From contig CABFPE010000533.1 of assembly GCA_900660155.1 (NCBI GenBank), positions 240,858-304,857 on the forward strand: a DNA stretch of 64,000 bases, read 5' to 3'. This DNA is from Hofstenia miamia. Its lineage: Eukaryota; Xenacoelomorpha; Acoela; Hofsteniidae. Every line of letters starts with the position of its first letter. Within the stretch, counting starts at the first letter, position 1. A model generated the notes under the pieces. The model was not told the origin of the DNA, did no database searches, and saw only the letters and a program-made list of their open reading frames with translations. A program made the translations under genes and the position numbers. Shown here piece after piece: positions 1-11,316 of this stretch.

Positions 1-33
<33 letters not shown>

Positions 34-398
34 TTGCATCTCACAGCTTCATGCTGGTATCCCTCTCAGCTCGGGGAACTCACCAGTTCCCTGGGAGACT
101 GAGAGCTTTCCTCAGGACTCTAGCTGTTCCTAACAATGCTGCCTTCTGTGCTACCGCTCCTCCCCACTTTGGTACTCCTAACTCCTCCAAGTATCCCTTA
201 TGCTTACTTATTGCTCCTAGTGCGCCTACTACTATCGGGACAACTTCAACCTTCTTTAACTTCCACAGCCTTTCTAATTCCTCTGCCAACTTTCTGTACT
301 TGTCTATCTTCTCTTTCTCCTTGCTTTCTACATTTCTGTCCTTTGGTGGGGCCCCAAAAGCAGGGGGCCATTGCCATTTGCCCCCTTGGCCCGCTTAA
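1..398 (-). mobile_element. LINE 3' end, C-terminus of the pol protein
   Basis: A (TTA)n run at 1-33 is, on the minus strand, the 3' tail of a non-LTR retrotransposon. The open minus-strand stretch from about 343 down to 80 reads KEKEKIDKYRKLAEELERLW, then VVPIVVGALGAIS, then QKAALLGTARVLRKAL. I recognise this string of motifs as the conserved C-terminal end of many animal LINE pol proteins. The copy is cut by the window edge and truncated at its 5' side around 400. GC content is clearly above its surroundings. The overlapping plus-strand ORFs are shadows. I do not assign a clade. Confidence 0.72.
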
Positions 399-1824
399 AG
401 CCTGCATAAATTATATTAAAATATACTCGAATATTGTATTGCTTAAAATGGGACATTTTCAATTCTCCAAATTCAAGTAAAAAATAGTTTTTAAATACAT
501 TACAATTGATGATAATAATCAGTTAGTCCAGAATGATAGATTTTTTCATATTTTATTTTCATATATTTTTGGACTGAGAAAACAACAATGCAGATCAAGC
601 AACTACTGTAGTAGAAAAAAATTGAAGATTCATTCCTTTTTATGTCTGACAAAAAGGAAACTATGTACTATACAATAATTCCACCCAGCTCGATATTTCT
701 ACAATTTTAGTTACTAAGACCGGTGGAAATCCAATGTGATATATTGTAAAAATAGTTGTAATCTTCTGTCTTAGGATCACAGTGAATTCAAGATATTAAT
801 TTCAACTGCAAAAATTGAATGAGGAATGATCAAAAGATGTTTCGAAACATTACTTATTTGAAAAAAATCATTTAAGAATGAAATTTTATATTTTCTTCCA
901 TTCCTAGTAATGAATAAAATATTCATTGACAATTTTAATAGATCAGAATTCTTTGCTTTGCAAAAATATCGGTCTATTTAGAGTTATTGAAAGTAAATTC
1001 TTCTGCAAATTTTTCTTAGCATAACAAAATATTGTAAATACATTTTTTTACATTTTTCCCAGGAAAAAAGGTATCGTTTTAAATAAGTTTACATAAAAAA
1101 TCGGCACGCAACTTCTAAGTAACTTTGCAAGAATTGTGTGTTTATTTACAAAAAATATGCACTAACTTACATGTAACTAGTACAAAATCAGTAATAAATA
1201 AATTGAATTCACTAGGAACTGTTATCTATATTGAATTTATATACAAATATAAAATGTGCAACAGTAAATACAAAATCAAATAAATTAATGTATAAATAAA
1301 ATAGTACTTTAAATACTTGCATATTTACAAAGTGATTTAGAAAAATCAACACCTTCAAATTTTTATTTTATTCTCTAATTTTAATTTCACTCGAATGTCT
1401 ATCCTCTTTGAGTAATTAATAATCAACTAACATCCTTAATATATTTTTTAATTGCATGCATATTTATAGTTTTAATGTACACTAGAAGCCAATGTAGTTT
1501 ATTGTAAATATAATTTCCGCAGTTTTGTTCTGACGATGATTTTTAAAATCGAAAATGTTTAACGTATGCTGTGTTCATATCAATATATATATATAAATGC
1601 AACATGTTAGTGACAGCAATTGAATGAATTCGAATCACAATGTGCTTTTACAAGCAGTGTAGTATAAACAAAACAGTGAGTTTTGAGTATAGAATTCTTT
1701 GTTAGCCAATATTTCGTAAAGGGCCTTCGCTAAAAGCCCCACGAAAAGCAATTATTTTCACGGAGATTGATTTCAACACGCGGCGTGTTAATACGAATAA
1801 ATTTTTTATCCTAATCGCATTGAG
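399..1824. other. AT-rich intergenic, nothing recognised
   Basis: No ORF of note on either strand. The sequence is simple AT-rich DNA with a short (TA)n at about 1580-1594. No transposon ends or RNA genes were recognised. Confidence 0.6.
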
Positions 1825-2883
1825 GGGAGGCAATTCGGCCTCCCATGTTGTTTTTCGTCCATAACTTTGCCTGAAATTGATTTTTATACCTAATTTTTTC
1901 TAACTTTTCCTAAAACTATGTGGGAACAAAATAAAGTTAGAGGAATGATTTTTTTGATTGCTTCCTGTGTCAAAGGGGGTCTGAAAAAATTCACTTTAGC
2001 AAAAACTCAAACATTTTTGGTGTAAAATGCATTTAAAATAGTTAATATTTTCAGATATTGATATATTTATACAATTAAGTTGTTTCTGTCATCAGTTTTT
2101 ATTGATTTGTCGTCTCGAGGCCCACCAAAATAGTTTATCTTAAAAAAATAAGGGTTTTAGAAGGTGTGTGGTGAAAATCAGTGTCATACTTTCATCGGGC
2201 GAAATCCAGGGGTCCGACTTAAAATAAGAAAAATTTTTATTTGGTGCTATATTTTGAACACAGTAAAAAACATGATTAAATACGATTACATTTTATATAA
2301 AAAGCAGCTTAAATTACTCGACGCATTGATGCTGCATCCCTGTTGAAAAATGGAGCCTCTTGGGATGGGGTAATGGGGTTACCCATTTGAAATTCTTTAT
2401 TTTTTAACTTTTTTTAACTTGAAACCTTGAAAGTGAACTTAATATATATTATTATGCTGCGTATTTGATTTTTGAAACATAAACACACACTATTCATTGA
2501 CTATTTCTAGTTTATTCATTCATTTTTAGAAATATCAGTTTATTTCAAAATTATGAAAAGGGTTACCATGATTACGTAATACATTGAGCGTATGTATTTT
2601 TTTCCTGTTAGAGTAAGTCTTTGCCAATAACTAGAATGAATTTGAGCTAAGTAAACCGTTTCCTTCTATTTTTAATGTTCAATTAATCTAGGTTATCTTC
2701 CATTTATTTCCCAAAAATTTGGTGACGTCACAACTTCATTTGAAAATAAAATCGAAACCAATATTTTTTTTTGAAAATTAGTAAATATGTAGTTCGAAGG
2801 TGCATCTTTTACTCACTGTGCCAAAGCTATTTACATTATCTTTAATAGTTTTGAAATAAATAAAGGGGTGCCGAATCGGCACC
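1825..2883. repeat. Segment bounded by two GC-rich hairpins
   Basis: At 1825-1844 a perfect 7-bp stem GGGAGGC/GCCTCCC closes on a 6-base loop. At 2867-2883 there is a perfect 17-base palindrome, GGTGCCGAATCGGCACC. The two hairpins resemble each other in inverted orientation around a shared ATTCGGC core, and they stand out against very AT-rich DNA. Between them lies about 1 kb with only one 60-codon ORF (2164-2346). This could be the remains of a DNA transposon with hairpin ends, but no target duplication was seen. Confidence 0.3.
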
Positions 2884-3738
2884 GTCGCAGTGTGTTATTG
2901 AGATTTTATACCTCAGTGCGTATAGGGTTAGCAAAATTCATATTATTAACCGGCCCAGCATCGACTGGCCTTTGCTCTTTGTTGATTGGCTATTAAGCGA
3001 AACTTTGGAAATCTAAATGGCATTATTAAATCTAGACTCCAGCTCCCTTGTGTCTAGATATTGTTTGAGACATGGGTAGCAATTTTTAAATTTATCTGCA
3101 ACTTTATATATTAAACGTAATATTTAAGTTCAATCACTACAAAATATGGACATTTGTATTATCTTTTCATATATATTTAGAGTTTTAGATATATTTTTAT
3201 AAGAATATCCAACGAAACCGGACCACGTGGGTACCTAAAGACGCTACACCACTATTTACAATCGTTTGAGCTCTCAAAGCCTAAAATATCTTTAAATGCG
3301 TCAAATACGGCCAAACTGAAAAGGTCACACTTTCTGTCACACGAAACCAACTTTGTACAATGATTTTCCGAGTCCCTTATGATCTATATCTGCTCTATCT
3401 CACTTTAATAAATAACTAAAGACTTTTATATGTAATGAATTTTTAAACGTGTAATTTGTTATCCACACATTCGATTACGTTGTATATATAATGCGCTATA
3501 TAAAAATTCATTTTTATTATTATATGCTAAGAGTATCAATTTTGTGTATTTTTATCCAAAAGCTAATTCTATTTTAGTAATATAATACAATAAAAATCGA
3601 TTATTTTAATATTTTGCAGTTGTGCAGTGATTTGAAATATATTCTTGCAAATTGGCCAATATTAATTTTTCTTGTGGTTGACAATTTTATGGAATTAACC
3701 ATATTAGTTACTATTTGTTTTTAACCAAAATGTAGTGA
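2884..3738. other. AT-rich intergenic, nothing recognised
   Basis: No coding potential or transposon end was seen up to the hAT target duplication at 3739. Confidence 0.55.
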
Positions 3739-3746
3739 CTCAAGCA

Positions 3747-6172
3747 CAGTGGCGTCAAACCCTTTAAACAGTAGGGGGTCTTGATGTTCGAAAAAACTTT
3801 ATGTTAGAGTAGGTAAAGAATTAGACATCTTAACAGCTTTGAATTTTATAATTTTTTTATGATTTATTGAAAAGAAATTTAAGCACTCATAACTCAGAGG
3901 ACACTACAGGACAGGGAGCATCTCCTATCTTGATCACGATCCCGTTAGGGCGTGCCTTTGCTCGATTTTTTCAATTCCGATGCTTTTGGCTTCGATAGCT
4001 CTGACTGAACTGGTTTGGGAGGTCTATCTACATACTCAAAAAATGGCTAAGGTTTGGAGTTCTTCCCATGAGCTCTAAACCTTCGAATTATCTTAATATA
4101 AGGGATGAAGTGCATTTAAATTTTCCTAAAAAATCGAAATTTTCAACGAAAAATAGCCAATCTTTTCAAATACTAAAACCTTAACATAAATTTTTGACAG
4201 TGCGCTCGAGCACATGCACGGATAGATGTGGCCATGGCTCACGATTTCCAAATAGGCTTAGAGAAAATTCTTTGAAAATGGGGTTATTTTAGATTAAATT
4301 GTCCAGGAATTCTTTTCAAATCTGAAAAAGCTCACAACAGAGAAATGTCTCCTCTTTGGTTTACGTTTTGAAATTATGCTCTGTCAGAATCATTGCAGAT
4401 GATCTCTGACTTCGCGCAAGACAAGCGATCCTTAATAATAGGGCTTGAGTAGTCTAACTGTGGAAAGAAATGTTTAGGATTAACTGATGCACCATGAGAT
4501 TCAAAAACCATGATTATCTGAGCATTAACTATAATGAATTTCAAGAAATCTGAATTTTTATCATAAAATAATTTGTGTTTTCAAATACCTCAGGAAATGC
4601 AATTTTGTACAAATTTTCACCATTTCATTGGTGCACACTCATCAACAATTTGCAAATTTTGAGAAAAGTGTTTGAAAATTTGGAAAAAACTACTTATCCT
4701 TGGCCCACAAGTTGTTTAAGGATAATCACTAAGTCACATTCTTGATAAATGCTTAAACTTTGCTTAGACTGGTAAAATTTTTCATTCACTAACATTTCTT
4801 TTCTTTTTAATCTTGCACAATTTACATATCCAACACATTTTGTCAAAAACAGTTTGTTATTCAAACTACTAGTAACCAGTAGAAAAATCCATTTAATAAT
4901 ATATAAAATATGCTCTCAAAAATCCAAACAACAATAGGTTTGCTTCTTTACGTAATGATGTTTCATGAAAAATGATTCTTGCAAAAAAGCAGTTTTCAGT
5001 GTGGAATCTGCAAAAAATATTGTTTACAGCATTATACTAAATTTGCACGTGTGTTATAATCACTTTGAAAAAATAATTGTAAATTTCTGCCGCTGTTGTT
5101 ATGAACCAAATTATTTCCCAATTCAAGAAACATTAAACATTCGTACATACTAAAATATTTTCGGTTCGACTTTGGTTATTATTCAAGATGAAAGTTTTAG
5201 TTTTTCAGCTAACGACGCATCCTCACACTTAAACAGCCTAATCTCCGTTTTAAAGGACAAACCACATTTACAAAGAATTTTCTCCAAGCCTATTTCCAAT
5301 TTGAAACTCTTGGGGCATGGGTATTGGGGATCATACATTAATGCAATGTTGGAAATTTCTATTAAAGCTTAGTGCTGTGGCAGAGATTATTGAATAGATT
5401 AACAAGTTTTCTTAGAGGTATTTCAAATTTTTGAAAAGGATTTAAACTCATTCCATACTTAGTGCTAATGTATTTAGAAAGTTCTGAGCACCCGGAGACA
5501 ACAAAGAACTTTGACTGTTTCTTGATGTGTGCAAAGATATTCCCAACAATCCCAACCCTTTGAGGCGTGCCGTGTGCAAAGTCAGGGGTGCTTTCAGATT
5601 GCGCACACCATTAATAGTTTTTGAGCTAACAGCATTTAAAATTTTTGTATAGGATCATAAATATTTTTTAGAAATTACCAGGCTGTTTAAGGTTAAGGGC
5701 AGCCTCCCTTTCAGAAGAAAACTTAATTGCTAGCCACCCCCTTCAAATTTGAAAGAATGCAATACATTTTCTTGATGTTATAATGACCAATTTTTTGCTT
5801 TGCAATATTTATACTATTTTAGGAAGGCTTTTTCAGCATTTATTTGTCTTTTTTTTACTTTCTGAAATGGCTTAAAATTTCAGTAGAATTTCAGTTTACA
5901 GCCAATGGCTTTTACTTGGTCAGAAAATAAATATTGAAGCATATTTATGGTAGGAATTGATATAAGAAATTTCAGTAAATTATTACTGCAAAATCATATT
6001 TGTAAACTACTAACATAATAATCTGAAAGTTTTTTTAAAAAGTACAGTAATTGCAAAATAATTAGTTTTAAAATCTACTAAGAGAACGGCAAAGTACAAA
6101 AAAAACAGATAAAATCTTGATAAAATCAAATGAAAAAAATTAAGTTTTCAACCCCCAGGATTGACGCCACTG
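3747..6172. mobile_element. hAT-type DNA transposon, decayed, about 2.4 kb
   Basis: The left end at 3747 reads CAGTGGCGTCAAACC and the right end, on the opposite strand from 6172, reads CAGTGGCGTCAATCC. Both continue into a related G-rich then GAAAA-containing subterminal stretch. The flanking octamers CTCAAGCA (3739-3746) and TTCAAGCA (6173-6180) match at 7 of 8 bases, as expected for the 8-bp target duplication of hAT elements. The body has no intact transposase; the longest open stretches are about 60 codons (4965-5153, 5172-5372), and I could not align them to a known transposase. The right end lies 180 bp upstream of the start codon of EcKL gene 1. Confidence 0.72.
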
Positions 6173-6352
6173 TTCAAGCAGACAAAAGCTTTGCACAAGT
6201 CAATCAATATATCTGTTCCACGTGAGATATTTACAACAAAAGATGCATGTAGTGGAGTAGCTAGAAATGAGCACAGATTACCCTTTCAAGTCAATACTTG
6301 TATCGAGTTAATGTTTGCAAACAATTCTAGTGCCAAATATTTCACCCACTTA

Positions 6353-7609
6353 ATGAGCCAAGAAGTGAATGTTGATGACAAACTTCTGAAAGAAGTGATA
6401 GGCAATGAGAATATTGAAATTTCAGATCTTCAAGTAAATGATTTTGTTGAAGTTGGAGAAAATTTTACCGGCATATTGAAAGGAGTAAGATTTTCAGCAA
6501 AAGTTAATGAAGACACAAACGCTTATGACGTTGTTTTCAAATTTTCCAGAAAGATGGACACTCCTGGTGTAGATATAAGTGCAATATGGTTTCATAAAGA
6601 GATTTCTTTTTATAGAAAATTTATTCCTTATGTTGAGAACTGGCAAAAAGAGAAATTCGGAATTGTATATACTCCAATTCCAGCGCCAAATTCACTGTTT
6701 GGATGTTTTAACAGGAAGCTGTTAGTCTTAGAGAACCTGAAACAATATAGATTTAAAAATGCAATGAAAAAGTTGGGTTTAAATTTCGACCAATGCTGTG
6801 CAACAGTTAAAACTGTAGCTGGCTTTCATGCCTTAGGGGTTGCCTTTGTACAAGATTATGGAGAAAGCAGCTTTATTTCGGATTTTGAATATCTACAAGG
6901 TACGTTTCTTAGTTTTTTAAAAAATGAAGAAATGGTAAAGGGAATGCAAAAGGCGTATGTTAATACGTTACGCACTATCGATGAATTATTGACAAAAGCT
7001 TATCCAGACGAAGCAGCAGACATTAAGAACATGATAGAATATGGAAAGAAACGTCTTATTGCTGATAATGTTAAAAAGTACGCAGTAGCCAATGAAAAGT
7101 TCAATGTCATTGGTCATGGTGATCTTTGGACAAACAATATCATGTTTAAATTTGATGAACATGAAAACCCTGTTGATGTCAAATTCATCGATTATCAACT
7201 TCTCTGCTACAGCACACCAGCATCAGATTTGATTTATTTCATTTGGATGAGTGGCGATAAAAATGTTCTCGTCAATAAGCAAGACGAAATTCTACATATA
7301 TACTATGGCGCTTTGCAACGAGAACTTAAAAAGTTTAATATTGAGATATCGTACAGTTTTGATGATCTCCAGAAAGATTACTATGGTTTGATAGATTTCG
7401 GGATAACCCAATGTGTAAGGACTTCATTATTTATCGATGCGAAGAAAGAAGACGCCTTTGATCGTGATGAAATTGAGTATTTTTTTTCAGACGAATTACA
7501 AGCAAAATTTTCGAGCATATTGAATCAATTGGCAAACGGAGCCAGTGATATTGCAAAAGATAAACTTATCAATGTTGTGCGCTATGGCAAGAGGATGAAG
7601 CTGTATTAA
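6353..7609 (+). CDS. EcKinase-like (CHK/EcKL) kinase, gene 1
   Basis: Predicted small-molecule kinase of the ecdysteroid-kinase-like family, which transfers phosphate from ATP to a hydroxyl on a small lipophilic substrate; founding members phosphorylate ecdysteroids and others are proposed in detoxification. The substrate here is unknown. It has 418 codons in one exon. Visible motifs: N-lobe Lys in YDVVFKFSRKM, helix-C Glu in FHKEISFY, LLVLENL hinge region, catalytic loop VIGHGDLWTNN with H255 and D257, and metal-binding D280 in FIDYQ. The frame is open upstream to 6161, but that extension runs into the hAT terminal repeat. ATGs occur at 6311 and 6353; I chose 6353 because it gives exactly the length of the four paralogues. 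Residue 285 is Cys where the paralogues have Arg. No signal peptide or membrane segment, so probably cytosolic. Confidence 0.9.
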   Translation: MSQEVNVDDKLLKEVIGNENIEISDLQVNDFVEVGENFTGILKGVRFSAKVNEDTNAYDVVFKFSRKMDTPGVDISAIWFHKEISFYRKFIPYVENWQKEKFGIVYTPIPAPNSLFGCFNRKLLVLENLKQYRFKNAMKKLGLNFDQCCATVKTVAGFHALGVAFVQDYGESSFISDFEYLQGTFLSFLKNEEMVKGMQKAYVNTLRTIDELLTKAYPDEAADIKNMIEYGKKRLIADNVKKYAVANEKFNVIGHGDLWTNNIMFKFDEHENPVDVKFIDYQLLCYSTPASDLIYFIWMSGDKNVLVNKQDEILHIYYGALQRELKKFNIEISYSFDDLQKDYYGLIDFGITQCVRTSLFIDAKKEDAFDRDEIEYFFSDELQAKFSSILNQLANGASDIAKDKLINVVRYGKRMKLY

Positions 7610-7648
7610 GTGATAAAATCATTGATATTTACCTTCTTTACATTTATT

Positions 7649-7658
7649 AATATCAATT
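7649..7658 (+). promoter_or_regulatory. Short 3'UTR motif shared by EcKL genes 1 and 5
   Basis: AATATCAATT lies 40 nt after the stop codon here and at the same distance after gene 5 (49151-49160). The same word, on the minus strand, overlaps the stop of gene 3 at 13634-13643. This is probably shared ancestry of the 3'UTR; a function is not shown. Confidence 0.25.
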
Positions 7659-7755
7659 GAAAACTGTTAATTGATGGACATTACTTCAATTGCAGTCAGC
7701 TTTCTAAAATGATACATTTGCAATATATCCTAAATACATCGTTTGCTATATTGAA

Positions 7756-8082
7756 TCTATTATATAAATGTGTGTGTTTGTACGCTTATAACTCAAAAAC
7801 TTTTGGACCTAGATACCAACATCATATATTTTTGTAACCCCATGACCTCCTGAAGGCTTTAGGCACATTTAATCATTGACTTAATTTCTTTATATAAGAG
7901 GCATTTCATAGTTTCTCTTATTGTTTAACAGCTTTCTCAGTTTTACAGCTGTTTCACAGGTAGCGTAGGGAAAATTTCCCAGTTTTTGTAGGTATAGCTT
8001 ATATTGGGAGGGAAAATATCCCAAGGAGAACGTTCTGCTCTTTGAATGCATTTCCCGAGTGAAGCACGGTTCAAACAGCTAG
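7756..8082 (+). mobile_element. Helitron-like non-autonomous element
   Basis: It starts TCTATTATATAAATGTGTG, continues through TACGCTTATAACTCAAAAAC and a TGGACC motif, and ends GAAGCACGGTTCAAACAGCTAG followed by T. This start-to-end layout (TC...CTAG, inserted between A and T) and these internal words match a widespread class of invertebrate non-autonomous Helitrons. There is no coding content. The 3' hairpin is weak, which lowers confidence. It sits in the 3' flank of EcKL gene 1, 147 bp after its stop. Confidence 0.55.
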
Positions 8083-8999
8083 TTTCTCAAAAATAAAATA
8101 ATTTTAATATTTATAAAATGAACTAACGCAATGTTCATTTATCAAAAGCGTAATTTTCAAGGTGGTAAGTTACAGAGCAAAAAATTAACAATTTATTAGC
8201 TAACATTTTTAAAATACCGAAAAAACTCTGAATCTTCTTTGACAGCATAATTACAGTAGCATGTATCGAAAAATATTAGGCAACACATTTAAAAAAAAAG
8301 AAATTGATAGGAATATTTGTTAAGTGGAATACGTACAATAAATGACAAACTACACTGTACTTAACCTAAATCTCAATTGCTATCAACCCAGAAAATTTAT
8401 TCTCATTATCATCAGATAGCCTATGCCCTTATTTATAAATTTCCGAATGTTTTGCCTCTAAGCATTTGAAGTGCATCCATTTCACGAAAAAGTGACGAGT
8501 GTAAAATCTTGAGCTATTTGAAATGGTTAATTTTGACGTATCATAAGCACTTTTAGGCTTCTCATTAGACTTAACATACAAATGACAGTGAATTGTAATT
8601 GAAGACAAATACATCGATCCCTACGTCAAGCATAACTCTCAGAATTTAGAAAATTTGCATCCATATATTCATTTTTATCAAATATTTTTGAAAATGTGCA
8701 TTAATTCAATTTATCTAATAGATACATAAATATTTATATATTTGTCACATCTTTGGCTGAACAGAATCTTCGATGAATTCTGATGAATTTCCATTCAAAT
8801 TACTTTCTAATTACGCAATCAGAACGCATTGAATGGGTGTGAACTCCTTCTAATAGGCAAGCACTTTTTCTTTACAGATAACATCAAAAAGGTTTGCAAA
8901 GATAAATTTCAAATAGCACAAATTTCTGTAATTCGGCAAATAGAAATCCTTTGGTCAATTGCTGGAATTCTGACTAATGCTTGCCAAGATGTCATCTGA
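8083..8999. other. Intergenic, nothing recognised
   Basis: AT-rich DNA. A minus-strand ORF of 61 codons at 8429-8614 has no recognisable motif and is treated as chance. Confidence 0.5.
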
Positions 9000-10050
9000 A
9001 AGATTGAGGATCAATTCGTATAATTGACGTAAAAAACAGTAATCAAAGGAAACAGTATCTTGGAAAAGATTCAATATTACTCATTTGAAATTGGTTGAGT
9101 AGAACACCAGCGAAATCATTATCAGAAGTTGATTGTTTGAGGGTAAACCACTTCATGCCGAGAAACTTAGAACACTTGGCCCTACCCCTTGCAAATACAG
9201 ATCCTAAATTTAGTTATTTGAATCTCAGCTCAACCTTGAAATCGAGAAGATCAACGAATTATGAGATATTGACAACCGTTTTAGCAAAGGTTGATATGAA
9301 GGTTTAAATGTTGGCGCTAATTGCTCCACAGACAGCTAGACACCACTTGAAACTACTTCAGTTGCTTTATTCTTATCCTCAACCACAAATCCAAATAGCA
9401 AGTTTGTGTAAGAATTTAGGCAATTTGTTTTATCTTTCAGAAAAAACTGATTTTTCTGATTTTACTGTATTCTGACTTAAATGTGGTGCACAACGGTAAA
9501 AATTCTGAAAGTTTCAAAGGATATTGAAAGAGATGAAACACTGCAGTGAGCTCAGGTGACCAACAATAAGGCAAAGTTTCTGTTGTTTTCCTAATCAGAA
9601 GCAGAAGAATATTGTTCTGGAGCTGAGTGAATTTGATAGCTTTCTTGAAACCTATCCAAAAGACAGGAATGAAAGTGAAGACTACAAATCCGCTATGACA
9701 GGTATAGGCTCACAAGCAGCTGTTGTGTGTTTGATACAGCACATTAAGCAATTGAATTGCTCAACAATAAAGAACAGCTCGCAGTATGCTTTAAGGATTT
9801 AGAGACAAGTCAGAAAAATATAAAAACTGCTATTCTGTTTTGCTACTATTTTATTGATGCTTTATTTCTTATGTCATATATTGAGCCGTATTAAGCCAAC
9901 TTTCACAGCATTGCGCCACCTCTAAGAAATATAGAAGATTATCAGAAATTTGAGTAAAAGAGTTTCTAATGAAATAGAACCTTTTGAGGGCGCAGACATA
10001 CAAAAATCAAAATATTAAATTTCTATCTTATATAAGGGCCACCCTAAATT
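9000..10050 (+). other. Unidentified region with decayed coding look
   Basis: This stretch has higher GC and more amino-acid-like composition than its flanks, with short open pieces such as 9095-9307 (70 codons) and one around 9625-9760 containing SFLETYPKDRNE. Stops break every frame. I do not recognise a family; a decayed transposase or host pseudogene are both possible. Confidence 0.3.
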
Positions 10051-11290
10051 AGCAGTGATTATTTGAAACTCCTAGAACTAGGAGTAAAATTGAACATAAA
10101 CGTGAATAAGCATGTTGCGAAAATGCCATAAGTGCAAAAAACTATTACTATTGAAGTTGCCTATAGATTGATGGCAGCAATTTCATAATATTTCCAGCTT
10201 ACCATTTAAATGACCACTATGGTATACTTGAATATCAACATTAATGCTGTCCAGTCAAATTCTGATCTGCTTTTTAACTTGATCAGATCTATGACTCTTT
10301 AGGCCTGGCTTGATTGATCCTGATATACTCAACCTAAAAATCTTGACCTGACTCTGCACTAGTTCTAATATCAAAATACTCTTTAATATACTCATCAAAT
10401 TAGGACAAACTTTGTTAAAATATGATGTTTATAAACATTAAATTCATTAATAAAGTGTAGCTACAACAACTTTAAGCAATCAAATAATTGCAATTGTTCA
10501 ATGGTTGCATTATCAACCTTGTGAAAGTGTTCATAAACTTCTTTGCTGCTTCTATATTTATTCTATATTTATTCCAAAGATGCATGCTCAATTTTTTGCC
10601 CACTGATCTTAAAATCGTCATATCCCTTTTGTGTAGTTTATTACTATTCATAATCTGAAGCTATTTTTTGAATCATATTTGGCTCAGTGAGAACATAATG
10701 CAGTTATCATTTTAAAGCTGGGGTTGACCGCAAGCCACGCCTGGATGCGGCTTCAGTGTCACAGATGAAAATATTTTTCACAGCTGTGTTTTTCAAAATT
10801 TCTTGAAAGTTTTTTATTTGCTTCAATATTTACCCAATTGGAGCTTCAATTGATTGATTGTTCATTAATTTTCCTTCAGCGTTCACGAAGTAGTATAATT
10901 CAGTTCAAAAAGCTGCAACATGTAGTCTAGAACTCATAATTGCCTTGATGCTGACATCTAAATTAATGATTTCCAAATCCGAAGGAAAACCAATATTGAT
11001 CCTCCTTAAGGTTTTTTTGACATTGACCCTACCAAACTCGATTTGTACAGACTTGCTCCTTTGGACAAAAAACGAAATGCTCTTTTGAAAAGGCTTTGAC
11101 ATATGCCCACGATCACTACAAAGCTGGCTCTCACAAAATGAGGTTAATAAAATGGTAGAACATAATATAATAGTAAGGAAATTTTATTTGTTATTCAAAT
11201 AATTATATTAACGTTATAAGGCTAGTAACGGCAGTTGACAAATTCAACAATCAACAAAGCATCGCACTTTGTTTACAATATCATATGTAG
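10051..11290. other. Intergenic upstream of EcKL gene 2
   Basis: A 65-codon minus-strand ORF at 10905-11102 is followed on the same strand by more open sequence with stops, possibly an old insertion. No family was recognised. The promoter of EcKL gene 2 must lie in or beyond this stretch; no clear TATA box was seen. Confidence 0.35.
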
Positions 11291-11316
11291 TTCATTATTG
11301 ACAAAAAACACTCTAT

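Noticed and set aside
6161-6352. N-terminal extension of EcKL gene 1 (open frame from 6161)
   Set aside because: It begins at a TTG inside the hAT terminal repeat and has no counterpart in the paralogues. The ATG at 6353 gives the common 418-codon length.
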